Assembly (NCBI RefSeq): GCF_003044185.1
Contig: NZ_PYYB01000006.1
Coordinates: 1-64,000 of the forward strand
Direction: 5' to 3'
DNA from: Paraconexibacter algicola
Lineage (GTDB): Bacteria; Actinomycetota; Thermoleophilia; Solirubrobacterales; Solirubrobacteraceae
DNA: 64,000 bases
Below the pieces are notes generated by a model. It was given only the letters and a program-made list of their open reading frames with translations, searched no databases and was not told where the DNA came from. Both the position numbers and the translations under genes were made by a program. Shown piece after piece: positions 14,412-22,864 of the stretch. Position 1 is the stretch's first letter. Each line of letters begins with the position of its first letter.

Positions 14412-16939
14412 AGCTTCCCCTCAGCTGGTTGCACGACCACGTCATCCCCGAGCTCGGCACGCGCGAGCTCGCGACCCGGCTCGCGATGACGGGCACGGAG
14501 ATCGACGTCATCCACCACCACGGCGTCGACGCGCTCGAGCACTTCGTCGTCGGCAAGGTCCTGGAGCGCGCACCGCACCCGGACGCCGACAAGCTCTCCG
14601 TCTGCACGGTCGACGTGGGCGAGGCCGAGCCGTCGCAGATCGTCTGCGGCGCGCCGAACGTCGCCGCCGGCCAGACCGTCGCGGTCGGGCGGCCCGGGTC
14701 GATCATGCCCGACGGCACGAAGCTCAAGACCGCGAAGCTGCGCGGCGTCGCGAGCGCCGGGATGATCCTCAGCGAGGACGAGGTCGCCATCGCCAGCGAC
14801 CGCGCCGGCGGGATCATGGAGCTGCCCGACGACCTCGTGGCGGGCACGCCGCTCGCCGACGTGCTGCTGATCAGCGACGAGGTCCTCGAGCTCGAGATCA
14901 CCCCGAACCGGCCCGACTGCCTCGGCGTCTACGGCGTGGCGCGCGAGGTCGCGGCGGCCACGGGCGCCCCGCTCGGGCCGCCGCCGTGGGAGGCGCCGGC
15001 GGCCCGGCCCGCGTTCGACGAGCTGCGCACCCAGGACGCCGCCGGATCCGGCACCGCCGGGGACATCACGATCACCAACGAGGCGCCGGACCTCTGCCCG
15101 CGGATGACCTGGCGGCTCTACGAGGACGTCACGCTCGCGCCGTCGCCGCGGTGGCTGAAGGCCCGGCTGACCGCGGCCGGCCAGCGCCCGATCAACAACG
15201 TCGTCGACATCACCAACTACGTGATGCTGCTCACCGGCCAGCCGCTGCACGCGTTCGACGCCGACCGCATCGCGGGCGGCACGCTCGTCCTGCGGCGCGC
15301 CGCGGACGGCGAGACGATCACGACGCTCGACGAGGTCGAGCGCACCCTCGACGACCAGATGCTCCTGTTCGCCGACGGCGACGGCCCCACGTCGATCGCC
15401 GGCGTGATGGGCGGTGCCCGGTCGGAGATCCACGACGCCGGGACCGGCGAGCCGGGGACCTCCCGGCCCACGACCACCCGCGTGCTGATGGAGGTCGCGA
15501 CCTGGAACGGGCCCAACGTCAACCGCACGATGGCGAAGCTCGGCCTGCGCTCCGAGGCGGGCTCCCGGTTCGAGAAGGGCCTCGCGCCCGAGCAGACGCT
15601 CGAGGCGCAGGCCGTCGCCCACCAGCTGATGGTCGAGCTGTGCGGCGCCACCCCGGTCGGCGGCACCCTGGACCTCGGCGGCGACGGCCCGGCCCCCGCG
15701 GTCATCCGGCTGCGCGACGAGAAGGTCACCGCCCTGCTCGGCGCGCCCGTCGCGCGCGACCGCTGCGCCGCCGTGCTCACCACGCTCGGCTTCGGCGTCA
15801 CGCCCGCCGAGGACGGCCTCGACGTGACCGTGCCCGCCTTCCGGCGCATCGACGTGACCCGCGAGGCCGACCTCATCGAGGAGGTCGCCCGGCTCGAGGC
15901 GCTCGACACGCTCCCCTCGACCGTGCCCGAGAACCGCACCGGGCACGCCGCGCAGCTCACGCACGCCCAGAAGGTCCGCCGCCGCGCCGAGGACGTGCTC
16001 GTCGGCGTCGGACTGCACGAGGTCTGCGGCTGGTCGTTCACCGAGCCCGCCGTGCTCGACCGCCTGCGGATCCCGGCCGAGCACCCGCTGCGCGCCGTCG
16101 TGCAGCTCGAGAACCCGATGAGCGAGGCGCAGTCGATCCTGCGCCCGACGATCCTCGGCTCGCTGCTGGACGCGGCCGCCCACAACCGCGCCCACGGCCA
16201 TGCCGACGTGCAGCTGTTCGAGAGCGGCTCGGTCTACGCGGCCCGCCCCGCCCCGCCCGAGGCCTGGGCCGGCCGGAGGCCCGCGCCCGCCGACGAGCAC
16301 CACGCCCTCGCGGTGCTCCTGCACGGTGCGGCGGCGCCCGCCTCCTGGCAGGGTGCGGGCTCCCCGGCCCCCGCCGACGTCTTCACCGCCAAGGGGATCC
16401 TCGAGGCGGTGCTCGGCACCCTGCGCGTCCCGTTCTCGATCGGGGACGCCCCGGAGGGCGCCTGGCCGTTCCTGCACCCGGGCCGCAGCGGCGCGGTCCT
16501 CGACGCGGACGGCGCCCGGATCGGGTTCCTCGGCGAGGTCCACCCGCTCGTCGCGCAGGCGTGGGACCTCGACGGTCCCGTCGCGGCGTTCGCCGTCGAC
16601 CTCGGCAAGGTCGCCGCGCTCGCGCCCGAGGTCGTCGGCTACCGCGACCTCACGAGCTTCCCCGCGCTGCGCCAGGACCTCGCGGTCGTCGTCGCCGACG
16701 ACGTGCCCGCCCAGCGCGTGCTCGACGTCGTCCGCGGCGCGGGCGGCAAGCGGCTCGCCGACGTGCGCGTCTTCGACGTGTACCGCGGCGCGCAGCTGGG
16801 GGAGGGACGCGTGTCGCTCGCGCTGCACTGCGAGTTCCGCGCCCCCGACCGCACGCTGACCGACGAGGACGTCGCGCCGGTGCGCGCGAAGATCGTCGCC
16901 GCGCTCGCCGAGCAGGTGGGAGGGGAGCTGCGTGGCTGA
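14408..16939 (+). CDS. pheT: Phenylalanyl-tRNA synthetase beta subunit
   Basis: 843 residues, start MKLPLSWLHDHV at an ATGA overlap with pheS. A tRNA-binding OB domain (about 40-155, GAPNVAAGQTVAVG) is followed by the B3/B4 editing domain (ITPNRPDCLGVYGVAREV), the B5 domain, the catalytic-like domain (GLHEVCGWSFTEP) and a C-terminal ferredoxin-like anticodon-binding domain (DLTSFPALRQDLAVVV ... ALHCEFRAPDRTLTDEDV). With PheS it forms the alpha2-beta2 enzyme that charges and proofreads tRNA-Phe. The 3' end overlaps the argC GTG, joining the translation block to arginine biosynthesis. Confidence 0.96.
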   Translation: MKLPLSWLHDHVIPELGTRELATRLAMTGTEIDVIHHHGVDALEHFVVGKVLERAPHPDADKLSVCTVDVGEAEPSQIVCGAPNVAAGQTVAVGRPGSIMPDGTKLKTAKLRGVASAGMILSEDEVAIASDRAGGIMELPDDLVAGTPLADVLLISDEVLELEITPNRPDCLGVYGVAREVAAATGAPLGPPPWEAPAARPAFDELRTQDAAGSGTAGDITITNEAPDLCPRMTWRLYEDVTLAPSPRWLKARLTAAGQRPINNVVDITNYVMLLTGQPLHAFDADRIAGGTLVLRRAADGETITTLDEVERTLDDQMLLFADGDGPTSIAGVMGGARSEIHDAGTGEPGTSRPTTTRVLMEVATWNGPNVNRTMAKLGLRSEAGSRFEKGLAPEQTLEAQAVAHQLMVELCGATPVGGTLDLGGDGPAPAVIRLRDEKVTALLGAPVARDRCAAVLTTLGFGVTPAEDGLDVTVPAFRRIDVTREADLIEEVARLEALDTLPSTVPENRTGHAAQLTHAQKVRRRAEDVLVGVGLHEVCGWSFTEPAVLDRLRIPAEHPLRAVVQLENPMSEAQSILRPTILGSLLDAAAHNRAHGHADVQLFESGSVYAARPAPPEAWAGRRPAPADEHHALAVLLHGAAAPASWQGAGSPAPADVFTAKGILEAVLGTLRVPFSIGDAPEGAWPFLHPGRSGAVLDADGARIGFLGEVHPLVAQAWDLDGPVAAFAVDLGKVAALAPEVVGYRDLTSFPALRQDLAVVVADDVPAQRVLDVVRGAGGKRLADVRVFDVYRGAQLGEGRVSLALHCEFRAPDRTLTDEDVAPVRAKIVAALAEQVGGELRG

Positions 16940-17990
16940 CAGCCTGGGCCGGGGGCCCGCCGGCGGAGGTCACGTGCGGTCCTCCGGCACCCCGAAGCGC
17001 ATCCTCGTCGCCGGGGCCGCCGGGTTCGGGGGCGCCATCACCTGCGCGCTCGTGCACCGCCACCCCGGGCTCGAGCTCGCCGCCGCCACCGCGCGCAGCG
17101 ACGCGGGCGCGCGCCTGGACGAGGTCTACCCGCACCACCGCGTGCCCGTGGTGCTCGAGGAGCTCGACCTCGACCGGCACGCCGACGGCATCGACGCCGC
17201 CGTCGTCGCCTACCCGCACGGGGCGAGCGCCCCGGTCGTCGCCGGGCTGCGCGAGCGCGGGGTCCCGGTCGTCGACTTCAGCGCCGACTTCCGGCTGCGC
17301 GACCTGCAGACCTACGAGCGGTGGTACGTGCCGCACGTCGCCCCGCAGCTGCTGGAGGAGGCCGTCTACGGGCTGCCCGAGCTGTACCGGGACGAGCTCC
17401 GCGGCGCGGGCCTGATCGCCAACCCCGGCTGCTTCCCGACCGCCGCGCTGCTCGCGCTCGCGCCCGTCGCCCGTGCAGGGCTCGTCGCCGACGTCGTCAT
17501 CGACGCGAAGACCGGCGTCTCGGGCGCCGGCCGCGGCGCGTCGTGGCGCACGCACTTCTCGCGCGTGGACGAGAACGTCGACGCCTACGGCATCGACGGG
17601 CACCGCCACCTCCCGGAGATCCAGCAGGAGCTCGGCGTGCTCGGGGCGACCGCGCCCGTCACGTTCATCCCGCACCTGCTGCCGCTCGACCAGGGCGAGC
17701 TCGTCTCCTGCTACGTGACCACGTCACGGCCCGTCACCCAGGCCGACGTCGACGAGCTGTTCGCCACCGCCTACGACGCGGAGCCGTTCGTCGAGGTGGT
17801 CGCCACCTCGCCCGGCGTCCGCGACGTGCGCGACACGAACTACGCGCGGCTCACCGCCCGGGCGGACGAGCGCACCGGCAAGGTCCTCGTGTTCTGCGCG
17901 ATCGACAACGTCTACAAGGGCGCCGCCTCGCAGGCCGTGCAGAACCTGAACCTCGCGCTGGGGCTCCCGGAGACGGCGGGGCTGCGGTGA
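16932..17990 (+). CDS. argC: N-acetyl-gamma-glutamyl-phosphate reductase
   Basis: 352 residues from GTG 16932, or 338 from GTG 16974. Third step of arginine synthesis: NADPH reduction of N-acetylglutamyl phosphate. The Rossmann segment RILVAGAAGFGGAITCALVHRHP is near the N-terminus, the catalytic Cys is in IANPGCFPTAALLAL (about residue 167), and the substrate-binding KTGVSGAGRG is present. The early start overlaps pheT by 8 bp and supports coupling. The extra N-terminal Gly-rich stretch makes the second start possible. Confidence 0.95.
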   Translation: MADSLGRGPAGGGHVRSSGTPKRILVAGAAGFGGAITCALVHRHPGLELAAATARSDAGARLDEVYPHHRVPVVLEELDLDRHADGIDAAVVAYPHGASAPVVAGLRERGVPVVDFSADFRLRDLQTYERWYVPHVAPQLLEEAVYGLPELYRDELRGAGLIANPGCFPTAALLALAPVARAGLVADVVIDAKTGVSGAGRGASWRTHFSRVDENVDAYGIDGHRHLPEIQQELGVLGATAPVTFIPHLLPLDQGELVSCYVTTSRPVTQADVDELFATAYDAEPFVEVVATSPGVRDVRDTNYARLTARADERTGKVLVFCAIDNVYKGAASQAVQNLNLALGLPETAGLR

Positions 17991-19240
17991 GCGCCTTCTT
18001 CGACTCCCGCTGGGTCGCGGCGCCCGAGGCGGTCATCGTGCTCGACGGGGACGCCCTGCCGCAGGGGTTCCGCGCGGCCGGCGTCGCCGCCGGGATCAAG
18101 GAGAGCGGCCTCACCGACGTCGGCCTGCTCGTCGCCGACAGCCCGGAGACAACCAGCGCCGCCCGATTCACCCGCTCCGGCGTCCTGGCGGCCCCCGTCG
18201 TCGTGTGCAAGACCCGCACGCGGCTCGACGCCATCCGCGCCGTCGCGGTCAACAGCGGCAACGCCAACGCCGCCACCGGCGGGCGCGGCATGGACGAGGC
18301 GGCCCGCATGCAGGGCGCCGCCGCGATGGTCTGCGGCGTGCCCGAGGACCGGGTCGCCGTCGCCTCCACCGGCGTCATCGGCGTGCAGCTCGACGGCCGC
18401 AAGGTGACCGCGGGGCTGCTCGCCGCCTCCCACGAGCTGCGCGCCGACGGGCACGGCGCCTTCGGCGAGGCGATCCGCACCACCGACAAGTTCGCCAAGA
18501 GCGCCCGGCTGCAGGTCGCGCTCCCCGGCGGCCCCGTGACCATCACCGCCCAGGCCAAGGGCGCCGGGATGATCCAGCCGTCGTTCGCGACGATGCTCTG
18601 CTTCGTGCAGACCGACGCGCAGCTCGACGCCGCGACCGCCGACCGACTGCTCGGCGACGGGGTGCGGCGCAGCTTCGACCGCATCTCCGTCGACGGGCAG
18701 CTCTCCACCAACGACACGGCGATCCTGCAGGCCAGCGGCGCCTCGGGCGTCGCGGTCGCGGCCGGATCCCCGGACGAGGCGATCCTGCGCGAGGCGCTCG
18801 ACGCGCTCCTGCGCCAGCTCGCGCTGCTGATCGTCCGCGACGGCGAGGGCTCGCGGCGCGTCGGGCGCGTCGTCGTGCGCGGCGACGACCGCGACGACGC
18901 CGAGCGCTGCGCCCGCGCGGTCGCCAACTCGCCGCTGGTCAAGGCGGCGCTGCACGGCGGCGACCCGAACTGGGGACGCATCGCCCAGGCCGTCGGCCTG
19001 GCGATGACCGACCGCGCACCCGTCGACCTCGACATCACGATCGAGGGCGTCCCGGTCTGCGCGCGCGGCGCCGCCGTCCCGTTCGACCAGGCGGCGCTCG
19101 ACGCGGCCGTCGCCGGCACCGAGGTCGACTACGCGGTCGACCTACCCGCCGCGAGCGGCACCCCGGCCGTCGAGGCCGAGGTGTTCTTCAGCGACCTCTC
19201 GCACGAGTACGTGACCATCAACGCGGAGTACACGACGTGA
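17987..19240 (+). CDS. argJ: Bifunctional ornithine acetyltransferase/N-acetylglutamate synthase
   Basis: 417 residues from GTG 17987 (GTGA overlap with argC). ArgJ transfers the acetyl group from N-acetylornithine to glutamate, recycling it. LPQGFRAAGVAAGIK opens the fold. The self-cleavage and nucleophile site is in KGAGMIQPSFATMLCFVQTDA, where cleavage before the Thr of ATM makes alpha and beta chains. HGGDPNWGRI and a C-terminal DLSHEYVTINAEYTT complete the family signatures. A cyclic pathway through ArgJ fits the absence of argE here; no separate argA was seen. Confidence 0.96.
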   Translation: MSAFFDSRWVAAPEAVIVLDGDALPQGFRAAGVAAGIKESGLTDVGLLVADSPETTSAARFTRSGVLAAPVVVCKTRTRLDAIRAVAVNSGNANAATGGRGMDEAARMQGAAAMVCGVPEDRVAVASTGVIGVQLDGRKVTAGLLAASHELRADGHGAFGEAIRTTDKFAKSARLQVALPGGPVTITAQAKGAGMIQPSFATMLCFVQTDAQLDAATADRLLGDGVRRSFDRISVDGQLSTNDTAILQASGASGVAVAAGSPDEAILREALDALLRQLALLIVRDGEGSRRVGRVVVRGDDRDDAERCARAVANSPLVKAALHGGDPNWGRIAQAVGLAMTDRAPVDLDITIEGVPVCARGAAVPFDQAALDAAVAGTEVDYAVDLPAASGTPAVEAEVFFSDLSHEYVTINAEYTT

Positions 19241-20100
19241 CCCCCCGGCCCCCTCGCGACCTCGGCACCCTGCTCGAGGCGCTGCCCTACATCCGCGAGT
19301 TCCACGGCAAGACCGTCGTCGTGAAGTACGGCGGGGCGGCGATGACCGACCCGTCCCTCAAGGAGGACTTCGCGCGCGACATCGTGCTGCTGAAGTACGT
19401 CGGGATCAACCCGGTCGTCGTCCACGGCGGCGGCCCGGAGATCACCGGCTACATGGAGCGCCTCGGGATGGACGTGCGCTTCGTCGACGGGCTGCGCGTC
19501 TCCGACGCCGAGACCGTCGAGGTCGCCAAGATGGTCCTCGTCGGCAAGGTCAACAAGGACATCGTCCAGCGGATCGGCCGGCACGGGCAGCCCGCGGTCG
19601 GCCTCAGCGGCGACGACGGCCGGCTGCTGCGCGTCTCCAAGCAGCACTCGCCGGGCGGGGCGGACATCGGCTTCGTCGGCAAGATCGACAAGGTCGACGT
19701 CGACGTGCTCAACCACATCGCCCAGGACTACATCCCGGTGATCGCGTCGGTCGGCGCGGACCGCGACGGGCAGTCCTACAACGTCAACGCCGACGAGGTC
19801 GCCGGTGCCGTCGCCCGCGCGATGGGCGCGTACAAGGTCATGTTCCTCACCGACGTCGAGGGCTGGCTGCGCGACCCCGCGGACCTCGACAGCGTGATCT
19901 CCGAGGCGCGCGCCGACGAGGTCGAAGCGGCCCTGACCTCGATCGGCGGTGGCATGCGGCCGAAGCTGCAGTCGTGCCTGGACGCCATCCACGGCGGCGT
20001 GTCGTTCGCGCACATCGTCGACGGACGCGTGCCGCACTCGCTGCTGCTCGAGCTGTTCACCGACGCCGGCATCGGCACGAAGATCCGGGCGTCGGCATGA
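19237..20100 (+). CDS. argB: Acetylglutamate kinase
   Basis: 287 residues from GTG 19237, overlapping argJ. It phosphorylates N-acetylglutamate with ATP. The amino-acid-kinase fold is intact: VVVKYGGAAM near residue 25, VHGGGPEI, then NVNADEVAGAVARAMGAYKVMFLTDVEGW and GGMRPKLQSCLDAI, HIVDGRVPHSLLLELFTDAGIGT. An N-terminal helix of about 20 residues (TLLEALPYIREFHGK) resembles the extension in arginine-inhibited hexameric forms, so feedback inhibition is plausible. Confidence 0.96.
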   Translation: MTPRPPRDLGTLLEALPYIREFHGKTVVVKYGGAAMTDPSLKEDFARDIVLLKYVGINPVVVHGGGPEITGYMERLGMDVRFVDGLRVSDAETVEVAKMVLVGKVNKDIVQRIGRHGQPAVGLSGDDGRLLRVSKQHSPGGADIGFVGKIDKVDVDVLNHIAQDYIPVIASVGADRDGQSYNVNADEVAGAVARAMGAYKVMFLTDVEGWLRDPADLDSVISEARADEVEAALTSIGGGMRPKLQSCLDAIHGGVSFAHIVDGRVPHSLLLELFTDAGIGTKIRASA

Positions 20101-21293
20101 GCGACGCGACCTGCCCCGGCGGTGGCTCCACGGCGGGCGGCGGCCCCTGCCCGCGTGACCGGCACCTGACCGCCAACTACGCGCGCCAGCCGGTGAACTT
20201 CGTCCGCGGGCTCGGCGCCCGGCTGTGGGACGCGGAGGGCCACGAGTACCTGGACCTGCAGACCGGTCTGGCCGTCAACTCCGTCGGCCACTGCCACCCG
20301 GCCGTCGTCGAGGCGATCGCCGCCCAGTCCGCGCAGCTCATCCACGTCGGCAACCTCTTCTACACCGACCCGATGGTGCGGCTCTCCGCGCGCCTCGCGG
20401 AGGCGTCGAAGCTCGGCGACGGCACGAAGGTCTTCTTCACGAACTCCGGGACCGAGGCCGTCGAGGCCGCGCTGAAGTGCGCGCGCAAGCGCCGCCGCGC
20501 CGGCACGATCGTCTCCGTCCACCGCGGCTTCCACGGCCGCACCTACGGGGCGCTCAGCGCGACCCCGCAGGAGTCCAAGCAGGCCCCGTTCGCCCCGCTG
20601 GTCCCCGGGTTCGTCGCGGTCGAGCCGACGGCCGAGGCGATCACGGCCGCGGTCGACGGCGGGACCGCCGCCGTGATCCTCGAGACCGTGCAGGGCGAGA
20701 GCGGCGTCTACCCGCTGCCCGCCGAGGTCCTGCGCGCCGCGCGCGCGGCCTGCGACGCCCACGGGGCCGCGCTCGTGTTCGACGAGATCCAGTGCGGTCT
20801 CGGCCGCACCGGTCACCTGTGGGGGTGGGAGGACAGCGGCGTCGTCCCGGACGCGGTCACCGTCGCGAAGGCGCTGGCCGGCGGCCTGCCGATCGGGGCG
20901 CTCGTCGCCGGGCCCGCGATGGCCGACGTCTTCGAGCCCGGCGACCACGGCTCCACGTTCGCCGGGGGCCCCGTGCAGTGCGCGGCCGGGCTCGCGGTGC
21001 TGGACGTCGTCGGCGACCCGGAGCTGCTGGCGGCCGTGCGGGCCGCCGGTGAGCGCCTGAGCGAGCGGCTGCGTGACCTGCCCGCGGTCACCGAGGTCCG
21101 GGGCCGCGGCTACATGCAGGCGATCGAGCTCGACGGGATCGACGCGTTCGCGCTCGTCGGCCGCGCGCTGCAGGAGCAGCGGCTCGTCCTCAACGCCACC
21201 TCGCCCTCGACCCTGCGGCTGCTCCCGCCGCTCACCATCGACCCCGCCGACCTCGACGAGGCCACGACCCGCCTCGCCGCCCTCCTCTCCTAG
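20097..21293 (+). CDS. argD: Acetylornithine aminotransferase
   Basis: 398 residues from ATG 20097 (ATGA overlap with argB). Class III PLP enzyme making N-acetylornithine from the semialdehyde and glutamate. Visible signatures: YLDLQTGLAVNSVGHCHP, FFTNSGTEAVEAALKCAR, HGRTYGALSAT, DEIQCGLGRTG, and the PLP lysine in VTVAKALAGGLPIGA. The first 20 residues are an unusual Gly/Cys-rich segment (CPGGGSTAGGGPCP); a later start is possible. Its TAG stop forms the first half of the argG -10 element. Confidence 0.94.
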   Translation: MSDATCPGGGSTAGGGPCPRDRHLTANYARQPVNFVRGLGARLWDAEGHEYLDLQTGLAVNSVGHCHPAVVEAIAAQSAQLIHVGNLFYTDPMVRLSARLAEASKLGDGTKVFFTNSGTEAVEAALKCARKRRRAGTIVSVHRGFHGRTYGALSATPQESKQAPFAPLVPGFVAVEPTAEAITAAVDGGTAAVILETVQGESGVYPLPAEVLRAARAACDAHGAALVFDEIQCGLGRTGHLWGWEDSGVVPDAVTVAKALAGGLPIGALVAGPAMADVFEPGDHGSTFAGGPVQCAAGLAVLDVVGDPELLAAVRAAGERLSERLRDLPAVTEVRGRGYMQAIELDGIDAFALVGRALQEQRLVLNATSPSTLRLLPPLTIDPADLDEATTRLAALLS

Positions 21294-21296
21294 GAT
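21291..21296 (+). promoter_or_regulatory. -10 element TAGGAT of argG
   Basis: The hexamer includes the argD stop codon (TAG, 21291-21293). Ten nt separate it from the argG ATG. Confidence 0.5.
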
Positions 21297-21306
21297 CCAG
21301 CCCAGA

Positions 21307-22557
21307 ATGACCGAGCCCCGCACCCGCACCGCCAGCTACCTCGCCGAGCCCGACGAGGTCCACCGCGTCCTGCTGCTGTACAGCGGCGGGCTCGACACGA
21401 GCGTCATGCTCAAGTGGATCCAGGATGAGTACGACGCGGAGGTCGTGGCGCTCACGATCAACCTCGGTCAGCCCGGGGAGGACTACGACGTCGTCAAGGG
21501 CAAGGCCACGCAGCTCGGTGCGGTCGCCGCCGAGGTCGTCGACGCGCGCGAGGAGTTCGCCCGCGACTTCATCGTCCCGGCGATCAAGGCCAACGCGAAC
21601 TACGGCCTGGACTACCCGCTCTTCACCGCGCTCGGCCGGCCGCTGATCGCGAAGCTCGCGGTCGAGTACGCGCGGCTGCACAACTGCGACACGATCGCCC
21701 ACGGCTGCACGGGCAAGGGCAACGACCAGGTCCGGATCGAGGCGACGGTCGCGACGCTCGCCCCCGAGCTGAAGGTCATCGCCCCGGTCCGCGGCTGGCA
21801 GATGGGCCGTGAGGAGGAGATCGCCTACGCGCGCGAGCACGGCATCCCGATCAAGGGCGGCGCCGAGACGACGCCGTACTCGATCGACGACAACCTCTGG
21901 GGCCGCTCGTCCGAGGGCAAGTGGATCGAGGACCTCACGCACGCGCCGGACGACGACGTCTTCCAGCTCGTGACGCGGCCCGAGGTCGCGCCCGACGAGC
22001 CCGAGATCGTCACCGTCACCTTCGAGCAGGGCGTTCCGGTCGCCTGGAACGGCCAGGAGATGGGGCTCGTCGAGCTGCTGGAGACCGCGGCCGAGGCGGG
22101 CATGAAGCACGGCGTCGGCATCGTCGACCACATCGAGGACCGGATCGTCGGGCTGAAGGTCCGCGACATCTACGAGGTCCCGGCGGCCAAGATCATCCTC
22201 ACCGCCCACGCCGAGCTCGAGCGGCTCGTCGGCACGATCCACCAGAACCAGTTCAAGGGCGACCTCGACCGCCAGTGGGGCTACCTCGTGTACGCCGGCC
22301 TGTGGTGGGAGCCGCTGCGCGAGAACCTCGACGCGTACATGGACTCGGTCAACGAGCAGGTGACCGGCACGATCGGCCTGAAGCTCTTCAAGGGCAACTG
22401 CCGCGCGGTGACGCGCGAGAGCCCCAACGCGGTCTACGACGCGGCGCTCGCCACGTTCGAGACCTCGGGCGGCCTCTTCAGCCAGCAGGCGTCCCCGGGC
22501 TTCATCGAGCTGTGGTCGCTGCAGTCGCGGATGGCCCACCGGCTGCGCAACCGGTGA
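21307..22557 (+). CDS. argG: Argininosuccinate synthase
   Basis: 416 residues from ATG 21307. Joins citrulline and aspartate using ATP. The N-type ATP-pyrophosphatase motif is VLLLYSGGLDTSVMLKW near residue 25. HGCTGKGNDQVR, GAETTPYSIDDNLWGRSSEGKWIEDL and GAR-type binding segments follow. A leaderless-type TAGGAT ends 10 nt upstream, so argG may have its own promoter inside the argD 3' end. argF, argH and argR are not in the window, and argG is followed by unrelated genes. Confidence 0.96.
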   Translation: MTEPRTRTASYLAEPDEVHRVLLLYSGGLDTSVMLKWIQDEYDAEVVALTINLGQPGEDYDVVKGKATQLGAVAAEVVDAREEFARDFIVPAIKANANYGLDYPLFTALGRPLIAKLAVEYARLHNCDTIAHGCTGKGNDQVRIEATVATLAPELKVIAPVRGWQMGREEEIAYAREHGIPIKGGAETTPYSIDDNLWGRSSEGKWIEDLTHAPDDDVFQLVTRPEVAPDEPEIVTVTFEQGVPVAWNGQEMGLVELLETAAEAGMKHGVGIVDHIEDRIVGLKVRDIYEVPAAKIILTAHAELERLVGTIHQNQFKGDLDRQWGYLVYAGLWWEPLRENLDAYMDSVNEQVTGTIGLKLFKGNCRAVTRESPNAVYDAALATFETSGGLFSQQASPGFIELWSLQSRMAHRLRNR

Positions 22558-22600
22558 GCGGCGCGTTCGCGCAGCCCCGGGGCCGGGTAGGTCGCGGGGC

Positions 22601-22786
22601 ATGAAGCGCTCCGGCTACGAGCTCCTGGGCTTCGCCGTCTGGCACGGCGCGAAGTGGTACGTGCGCCGCCGCTACGGCTGGCTCGTGCCCTCGCGTCGCG
22701 TCGTCGCGGCCGGGGTCGTCGGCGGCGCGATCGTCGCGATCGCGGTCGCCGAGTCGCGGCGTGAGAGCGCCGCTGCAGGCGCCTGA
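22601..22786 (+). CDS. Small single-pass membrane protein, unknown
   Basis: 61 residues: an N-terminal amphipathic part (YELLGFAVWHGAKWYVRRRYGW) followed by one hydrophobic helix (VVAAGVVGGAIVAIAVA) and a short polar tail. GC-rich third positions support coding. TAGGTC lies 7 nt before the ATG, close to the leaderless -10 pattern but lacking the final T. Family not recognised. Confidence 0.55.
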   Translation: MKRSGYELLGFAVWHGAKWYVRRRYGWLVPSRRVVAAGVVGGAIVAIAVAESRRESAAAGA

Positions 22787-22850
22787 CCGACCGGTCCGGG
22801 AAAAATCCGCACGGTGCGGGAAACTCGGCGCGCATCCTCTCCGGGCCACC

Positions 22851-22856
22851 TACCCT
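22851..22856 (+). promoter_or_regulatory. -10 element TACCCT of the coiled-coil gene
   Basis: Eight nt before the ATG at 22865, with no SD. Confidence 0.6.
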
Positions 22857-22864
22857 TGGGGTGA

